From Desulfobacterales bacterium (GTDB lineage Bacteria; Desulfobacterota; DSM-4660; Desulfatiglandales; B25-G16): a stretch of 10,472 nucleotides of DNA. How positions within the stretch are numbered: position 1 is the stretch's first letter; each line of letters opens with the position of its first letter. Of the stretch, positions 6,407 through 10,472 are shown in pieces. Position numbers and translations under genes: made by a program. The DNA lies in contig JABXJY010000017.1 in the NCBI GenBank assembly GCA_013375385.1, forward strand, positions 1-10,472. Reading direction: 5' to 3'. The notes under the pieces are model-generated. The model was given only the letters and a program-made list of their open reading frames with translations, did no database searches and was not told the origin of the DNA.

Positions 6407-8245
6407 ATGTACGGATATCACGGACGTTTTCTTAAGGTGGATTTAGGGGCGAGGAAGACTGAGGACTTGTCCCTTTCTGAGGATTTCTTCAAGAGATACA
6501 TAGGCGGGGCCACACTGGCAGCGGGATTAATCTACGACCATGTGGAAAAAGGCATGGATCCCTTAGCCCCTGAAACCCCATTGGTCTTTTCCACCGGGCC
6601 CTTTACCGGGACGTCGATTCCCATGGTTAGCCGGTACGCGGTCTGCGGCATATCGCCCCTGACCGGTTACTGGGGCGAGGCCACCAGCGGTGGGGTCTTC
6701 CCTTTTCGGCTCAAAGGCTCCGGCTATGATGGCATCTTCATCACCGGTCGGGCGGATAACCCGGTCTACCTGTACATTGATAACGGGTCGCCCAAGATAG
6801 AGGACGCCTCACACCTTTGGGGCAAGGATATCTATGAGACGCAGAAGTTGATCAAGGATAGGCTTGGAGAGAGCTCGGTTAGTGTTGCCTGTATCGGGTC
6901 GGCAGGGGAGAAGCAGATCAGGTACGCCGGCATCATGAACGACGAGGGCCGTGCCGCTGGCCGCTGCGGCCTGGGCGCCCTTATGGGATCAAAGAACCTC
7001 AAGGCTGTCGTGGCGGCGGGCAAAATGAGGCCTGACCCTGCCGACAGAGACAAGGTAAGCGAGCTTTCCAAAGAGGCCCTGGCTACCATCAAGGGAAATT
7101 TTACCTCGGTGGCGTTTCGAGAATACGGCACCCTCTTCTATATGGATATGGGTATGACCCTGGGAGATGTCCCGGCAAAGTATTACACCAAGAGTGTCTT
7201 TTCGGTGGAGAAGGTAAGCGGCCAGGCCTTGCGCCAGGCCTACGCAGTGGAGAATTATGCCTGCAGGGGCTGCCCCATCGGGTGCGGCCGAGTAGTGAAG
7301 AATTTTGGGCCGGATCTGCAGTCAATTGACGGTCCGGAATATGAGACGGTCAGCGCCTTTGGGCCCTTGTGCATGAACCATGACCTGAACTCTATCATCA
7401 TGGCCAACCATCTCTGCAATCTCCACGGCCTGGACACGATTTCAGCCGGGGTCTCCATCGCCTACGCCATGTATCTCTACGAGCAAGGCGTGCTGACCAA
7501 GGAAAAGGCCGGCCTGGAACTCCGGTGGGGCGACGGGCAAGTCGTGCTCAAGCTCCTTGAGATGATCATCAATCAGGAGGGCATCGGCGAGCTCCTTTCC
7601 AAGGGAACCCTTGCCATGGCCCGGGAATTTGGTCGTGACGAGGGCGAAGCGGCCCAGGTCAAAGGCCTGGAGGTGCCGATGCACGATGGCCGGGCCTTTC
7701 ATGGGGTGGCCATCTCCTATGCCACCGGACCGAGGGGCGCCTGCCACCTGAAGGGTGATTACTACAGTGTGGATCTGGGCGGTTTTGTAGCCGAATTGAA
7801 CATCCTGCCTGGCGACAGGCTGGACTCAGCGGGCAAGGCTGAACCAGCGGCCAAGTATCAGAGCCTGAAGGACCTTTTTGACGCCCTGACCCTCTGCAAA
7901 TTCGCATCCCTTACCGTGACCCAAATCTGCCAGATTCTCACCGCTCTTACCGGGTGGGAATACAGCCCGGAGGACCTCCTGGCCGCAGGCGACAGATCCA
8001 TCAACATCAAGAGAGCCATCAGCAATAAGCTTGGTCTTGCGAGGGATGGGGACCGGCTTCCCAAGATATGTCTTGAGGCCCTTTCTGATGGCAATGTCGC
8101 CGGCCAGACGCCGAATATGGACCTGATGCTCAAGGAGTATTATGGCTATCGCGGGTGGGACTGGGAGACAGGTAAACCGTCCAGAGACAAACTCATCGAA
8201 CTTGGGTTAGACCAGGTTGCCCGAGACATGTATCCTGAAAAATGA
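6407..8245 (+). CDS. aor: Aldehyde ferredoxin oxidoreductase (AOR family, tungsten/molybdenum bis-pterin enzyme)
   Basis: This 612-residue cytoplasmic enzyme oxidises aldehydes to carboxylic acids with ferredoxin as electron acceptor, or runs in reverse. Its length is close to that of the characterised archaeal AORs (about 605). The N-terminal domain opens YHGRFLKVDL and holds the pterin-binding region around CGISPLTGYWGEATSGG (about 80-96) and YDGIFITGRA. The [4Fe-4S] cluster ligands are C286, C289 and C293 in ACRGCPIGC, with the distant fourth cysteine C497 in LTLCKFAS. The C-terminal region ends in the family-typical YYGYRGWDWETG. It has a good ribosome binding site, GGGAGG at 6396-6401, 5 bp before the ATG. 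The upstream alcohol dehydrogenase and downstream MoaD-like protein make a compact operon. The family includes several substrate classes (AOR, FOR, GAPOR, WOR, benzoyl-CoA reductase BamB); overall resemblance is to general AOR, but aldehyde specificity cannot be read from sequence. Confidence 0.93.
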   Translation: MYGYHGRFLKVDLGARKTEDLSLSEDFFKRYIGGATLAAGLIYDHVEKGMDPLAPETPLVFSTGPFTGTSIPMVSRYAVCGISPLTGYWGEATSGGVFPFRLKGSGYDGIFITGRADNPVYLYIDNGSPKIEDASHLWGKDIYETQKLIKDRLGESSVSVACIGSAGEKQIRYAGIMNDEGRAAGRCGLGALMGSKNLKAVVAAGKMRPDPADRDKVSELSKEALATIKGNFTSVAFREYGTLFYMDMGMTLGDVPAKYYTKSVFSVEKVSGQALRQAYAVENYACRGCPIGCGRVVKNFGPDLQSIDGPEYETVSAFGPLCMNHDLNSIIMANHLCNLHGLDTISAGVSIAYAMYLYEQGVLTKEKAGLELRWGDGQVVLKLLEMIINQEGIGELLSKGTLAMAREFGRDEGEAAQVKGLEVPMHDGRAFHGVAISYATGPRGACHLKGDYYSVDLGGFVAELNILPGDRLDSAGKAEPAAKYQSLKDLFDALTLCKFASLTVTQICQILTALTGWEYSPEDLLAAGDRSINIKRAISNKLGLARDGDRLPKICLEALSDGNVAGQTPNMDLMLKEYYGYRGWDWETGKPSRDKLIELGLDQVARDMYPEK

Positions 8246-8526
8246 AGATCACCATAGTCTTTAACGGCATACTGGCCGACTTTATCGGCACTGAAAGGGC
8301 CGAGCTCGATCTTCCAGCAGGGGCCACTTATGCCGACCTCCTGAGCGAAATCGGTCAGACCTTCAGCCGGAACATGCCTGACGAGATATGGAATAAAGAA
8401 CAAAACACCTTCAAGGCGTCCGTCCTGGCCACCAGAGACGAAAGACATCTCACCTCCATGGAGATGAAGGCCCCCCTTAAAGAGGGAGATGAGATCAAGT
8501 TCTTCCTCACGCTGGCTGGAGGGTGA
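8242..8526 (+). CDS. MoaD/ThiS-like sulfur carrier protein
   Basis: The 94-residue protein has the beta-grasp ubiquitin-like layout: an opening strand MKITIVFNG, a turn before LDLPAGATYADLLSEIG, a closing segment PLKEGDEIKFFLTLAGG, and a C-terminal Gly-Gly at the very end. In MoaD the terminal glycine is adenylated and thiocarboxylated and then gives sulfur to the dithiolene of molybdopterin. Here the likely client is the tungsten/molybdenum pterin of the oxidoreductase encoded just upstream. Its ATG overlaps the oxidoreductase stop (ATGA), and there is no separate Shine-Dalgarno sequence, so translation is probably coupled. At 94 residues it is a little longer than the usual 80-odd of MoaD, with extra sequence in the middle (about 45-70). 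ThiS-type or other sulfur-transfer roles are the alternative; the context favours cofactor synthesis. No MoaE or MoeB gene is in the window. Confidence 0.88.
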   Translation: MKITIVFNGILADFIGTERAELDLPAGATYADLLSEIGQTFSRNMPDEIWNKEQNTFKASVLATRDERHLTSMEMKAPLKEGDEIKFFLTLAGG

Positions 8527-8538
8527 GGCGGGTGGACT

Positions 8539-9210
8539 CTACTCCAATAAACCTCCCCTAACAAAATCAATCTGATCAAGTGGATAGATAATACCTGAGC
8601 CAATGTTGCTCATATGAGAGTTAATACGCTTCAGGTACCTTGAAAGGAGTGAGGTGGCCACGGCCTCGCGTGTAGGCAATTCTTCTGAGAGTAAATCACT
8701 GAGTATCGTATTGCATTCACCTTTGATAGGTGCGTAGTCCTTCAATATCTTCTTGGCTGCCCTTTCATCCGACTCCAGGAAAGCCATTTTCAACAGAGGA
8801 AACCGGTCGGCTATCTTTCTCTGAGTTGAAGAAAGGCGCTCAAGGTATTTCATTCCTTCGACTACTCCCTGGAGCATAACTGCCAGCTCGAAGATATTCT
8901 TTGAATAGTCCCCTATCCTCTCTGCATCCTTAACCAGGCTCATCATGGCCAGACAGCCCGAAATATCGGGCTTGGAGTAGATTGACAGATGTTGAACCAG
9001 CATCCGGCGTATCTCGCGCTCACGGCTGTTCACAGCGATATCTCTGTCATAAAAGGGCTGCGGTATCTTGTCAATAGGTGCCGGTCCTGTCAGGGCCTCC
9101 CAGGCGTTGATAAAGAGGTACTCGGTATCACTGAGCATTTCTCCGAATTCCCCCACAACCTTTTTCATATGTCTTTCACCCTTCCACAGGGCTATAATTT
9201 GCCTCAGCAT
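8539..9210 (-). CDS. PhoU-like domain protein
   Basis: The product (223 residues from ATG at 9210; a GTG at 9219 would add three) is an all-helical PhoU-type protein, predicted cytoplasmic. The family hallmark is clear in REREIRRMLVQHL (about 63-75) and SLVKDAERIGDYSKNIFELA (about 91-110), where acidic and asparagine residues form the metal site. A second, weaker copy of the motif lies near the C-terminus (LLSRYLKRINSHMSNIGSGI, about 188-207), as expected from the two three-helix bundles of PhoU. The gene follows the Na+/phosphate cotransporter gene by 34 bp on the same strand, which implies that it controls that carrier, as PhoU domains fused to such carriers are thought to do. It is not next to a pst operon, so it is not the classical PhoU. 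The stop codon is only 12 bp from the convergent moaD-like gene. Confidence 0.82.
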   Translation of the reverse strand: MLRQIIALWKGERHMKKVVGEFGEMLSDTEYLFINAWEALTGPAPIDKIPQPFYDRDIAVNSREREIRRMLVQHLSIYSKPDISGCLAMMSLVKDAERIGDYSKNIFELAVMLQGVVEGMKYLERLSSTQRKIADRFPLLKMAFLESDERAAKKILKDYAPIKGECNTILSDLLSEELPTREAVATSLLSRYLKRINSHMSNIGSGIIYPLDQIDFVRGGLLE

Positions 9211-9216
9211 CTCTGT

Positions 9217-9222
9217 CACCTC
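9217..9222 (-). promoter_or_regulatory. Ribosome binding site that decides the PhoU-like start
   Basis: Read on the minus strand, GAGGTG lies 6 bp before the ATG at 9210-9208. The alternative GTG start at 9219 is part of this same site, so the ATG is the better choice. The arrangement is the same as for the alcohol dehydrogenase gene. Confidence 0.65.
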
Positions 9223-9244
9223 GCTTTTTTGAACTGACGGCTCT

Positions 9245-10375
9245 CTACCTTGCCACCAGGATCAGTACTAAAGGCACCATAAAGAATACCACAAAAACAA
9301 ATATGGGTGCCCACTTTTTTGACTTCGTAGCCAGATCAGCCACCCGGCTGGCACAGAATATGGGAAGGCGCCTCAGGGGGTAAAACACTGCAATGCCATA
9401 AATGTTAAACATAAGATGGGCAAAGGCAGCACTCACTCCCACTGTATTTACACTCTGCCCACCAGCCATACTCACTGTAGCCAGGGAAGCGAGAATGGCC
9501 GTAACGGTTGTTCCTAGATTTGCGCCTAACGTGACAGGGTAACACCGTCTCACACTAATTATTCCTGCACCAACGAGGGGGACAACAACAGAGGTAGTAA
9601 CGGAACTGCTCTGAACCGCCGCGGTCAGACACAGACCCAAGAGAAAAGCCGTGAAGTCATTCCTGAACAAAAACCGGTCAATAAAGACCCCCGCCCGCGT
9701 GATTGTCAAAGACCGCAGGGTCTTGACCAGATAGATTAGGGACATCATCACCACTATCACGGCCACAATCAGCATGGTGACCCCGGCAGCTATCCCAGGA
9801 AGAGACAGTATTTTCATCAGGAAAAACTCAACACTATGGACGGCAGGGTCTATTGCAAGCTTAAATGGGCTGGTAAACGTTACCCCACCTGCACCTTCAA
9901 AGGCTCTGGTCAGCAAAAGGGCTGATTTCTGGATACAATGAAATTTCAGTTCCAGTGGGAAGAAGACTATAATCGTCCACATGTTAAAAAAATCATGAAC
10001 CGTGGCACCGGCAAATGCCCGCCTGAAGTCTTCCTTTCTGGTAACAAAGCTCAAAGAAACAAGGGTGTTGGTGATAGTGGTCCCTAGATTGGCTCCCATG
10101 ATAATAGGGATAGCATACTCCACAGGAAGAGCTCCGCCTCCTACCAGCCCTACAACAAGGGAAGTGGTAGTTGACGAACTCTGCACCAGGCTCGTGGCCA
10201 GAATCCCGGTAAACAATCCCACAAAGGGGTTAGAATATGAACTGATAAGCTGCTCGGCAAAACCTCTGCCAAACAACTGGAAAGATACGCCCATGAGTTT
10301 GATGCTTGCCAGAAAGAGATAGAGGAAAACTACAATACCCGCTATGTTCAAGGCCCCTTTGAGTTTTTGTTCCAT
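9245..10375 (-). CDS. Na+/phosphate cotransporter family protein (NptA/PF02690 type), without PhoU domain
   Basis: This 376-residue inner-membrane protein belongs to the Na/Pi-cotransporter II-related family. It shows the internal duplication of the fold: LVQSSSTTTSLVVGLVGGG (QSSS at residues 65-68) is matched by AVQSSSVTTSVVVPLVGAG (255-258). Each QSSS is followed by GANLGTT (94-100 and 284-290), and FAGATVHDFFNMW (121-133) corresponds to SAAFAHLMFNIYG (315-327). Eight or more hydrophobic segments are visible. Phosphate is the usual substrate, though export or other anions are possible in bacterial members. Bacterial relatives of about 540 residues carry a C-terminal PhoU domain; this one ends after a last membrane segment (about 356-374), and the PhoU part is encoded separately 34 bp downstream. 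The ATG at 10375 has AAAGGA 5 bp upstream and a promoter further out. Confidence 0.9.
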   Translation of the reverse strand: MEQKLKGALNIAGIVVFLYLFLASIKLMGVSFQLFGRGFAEQLISSYSNPFVGLFTGILATSLVQSSSTTTSLVVGLVGGGALPVEYAIPIIMGANLGTTITNTLVSLSFVTRKEDFRRAFAGATVHDFFNMWTIIVFFPLELKFHCIQKSALLLTRAFEGAGGVTFTSPFKLAIDPAVHSVEFFLMKILSLPGIAAGVTMLIVAVIVVMMSLIYLVKTLRSLTITRAGVFIDRFLFRNDFTAFLLGLCLTAAVQSSSVTTSVVVPLVGAGIISVRRCYPVTLGANLGTTVTAILASLATVSMAGGQSVNTVGVSAAFAHLMFNIYGIAVFYPLRRLPIFCASRVADLATKSKKWAPIFVFVVFFMVPLVLILVAR

Positions 10376-10426
10376 GAGCTTCCTTTGGAATAATTCTTAT
10401 TAGTCAGCCAGCAGCAAGAATGCCGT

Positions 10427-10455
10427 ATTAAATCATTAGAAAACCATTTTGTAAA
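10427..10455 (-). promoter_or_regulatory. Sigma70-like promoter of the cotransporter-phoU operon
   Basis: On the minus strand there is a -35 TTTACA (10455-10450, 5 of 6 to consensus), exactly 17 bp, and a -10 TTTAAT (10432-10427, 5 of 6). This places the transcription start about 45 bp before the cotransporter ATG. No Pho-box-like direct repeat is evident in the bases available; the region is cut by the window edge. Confidence 0.6.
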
Positions 10456-10472
10456 GTAAGGTGCCCAAGTGC

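Noticed and set aside
7442..7747. Minus-strand open frames inside the aldehyde oxidoreductase gene (also 6832-7131 and 7858-8133)
   Set aside because: They are by-products of G+C-rich codon use in the real gene on the other strand; none shows a domain.
1..10472. Search for tRNA, rRNA, CRISPR, phage or transposase signatures
   Set aside because: No regularly spaced repeats, cloverleaf-like sequences or mobile-element proteins were seen by eye; a covariance-model search would be needed to exclude small RNAs.

Overview
The window carries seven complete genes and one gene cut by the left edge, plus promoter-like and operator-like sites, one terminator and one dispersed-repeat-like sequence. No rRNA, tRNA, CRISPR array, transposase, integrase or phage gene is visible. 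The gene content (tungsten-type aldehyde ferredoxin oxidoreductase, iron-type alcohol dehydrogenase, a DUF169 protein, an oxalate/formate-like MFS carrier) points to a strictly anaerobic bacterium. A sulfate-reducing or syntrophic deltaproteobacterium (Desulfobacterota) is my best guess; this is inferred from gene content and style, not from a marker gene.

Layout. Bases 1-688 (+) hold the 3' part of a DUF169 gene, ended by a clear intrinsic terminator at 709-737. Bases 789-2102 (+) encode an OFA/MCT-like MFS carrier. Bases 2103-2353 hold an imperfect inverted repeat of a dispersed-repeat type. Bases 2354-3721 (+) encode a DHA2-type (EmrB/QacA-like) MFS exporter. Bases 3722-3943 contain an 8+8 bp palindrome. 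Bases 3944-4924 (+) encode a metallo-beta-lactamase-fold hydrolase with a C-terminal winged-helix-like part. The second MFS gene and the MBL gene are visibly more A+T rich than the genes on either side.

Bases 5033-8526 form the most coherent unit: a promoter with an overlapping inverted repeat, then an iron-dependent alcohol dehydrogenase, an aldehyde ferredoxin oxidoreductase 11 bp later, and a MoaD/ThiS-like sulfur carrier that overlaps the oxidoreductase by 4 bp. Together they would interconvert alcohol, aldehyde and carboxylic acid with NAD(P)H and ferredoxin. The small protein probably supplies dithiolene sulfur for the pterin cofactor of the second enzyme.

Bases 8539-10375 (-) are a convergent two-gene operon with its own sigma70-like promoter near the right edge: a Na+/phosphate cotransporter-family protein followed by a stand-alone PhoU-like protein. 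In many bacteria these two parts are fused in one polypeptide. I see no obviously new system. The points most worth following are the operator-like promoter of the adh-aor-moaD operon, the palindrome in front of the MBL gene, and the compositional island at about 2100-5000.
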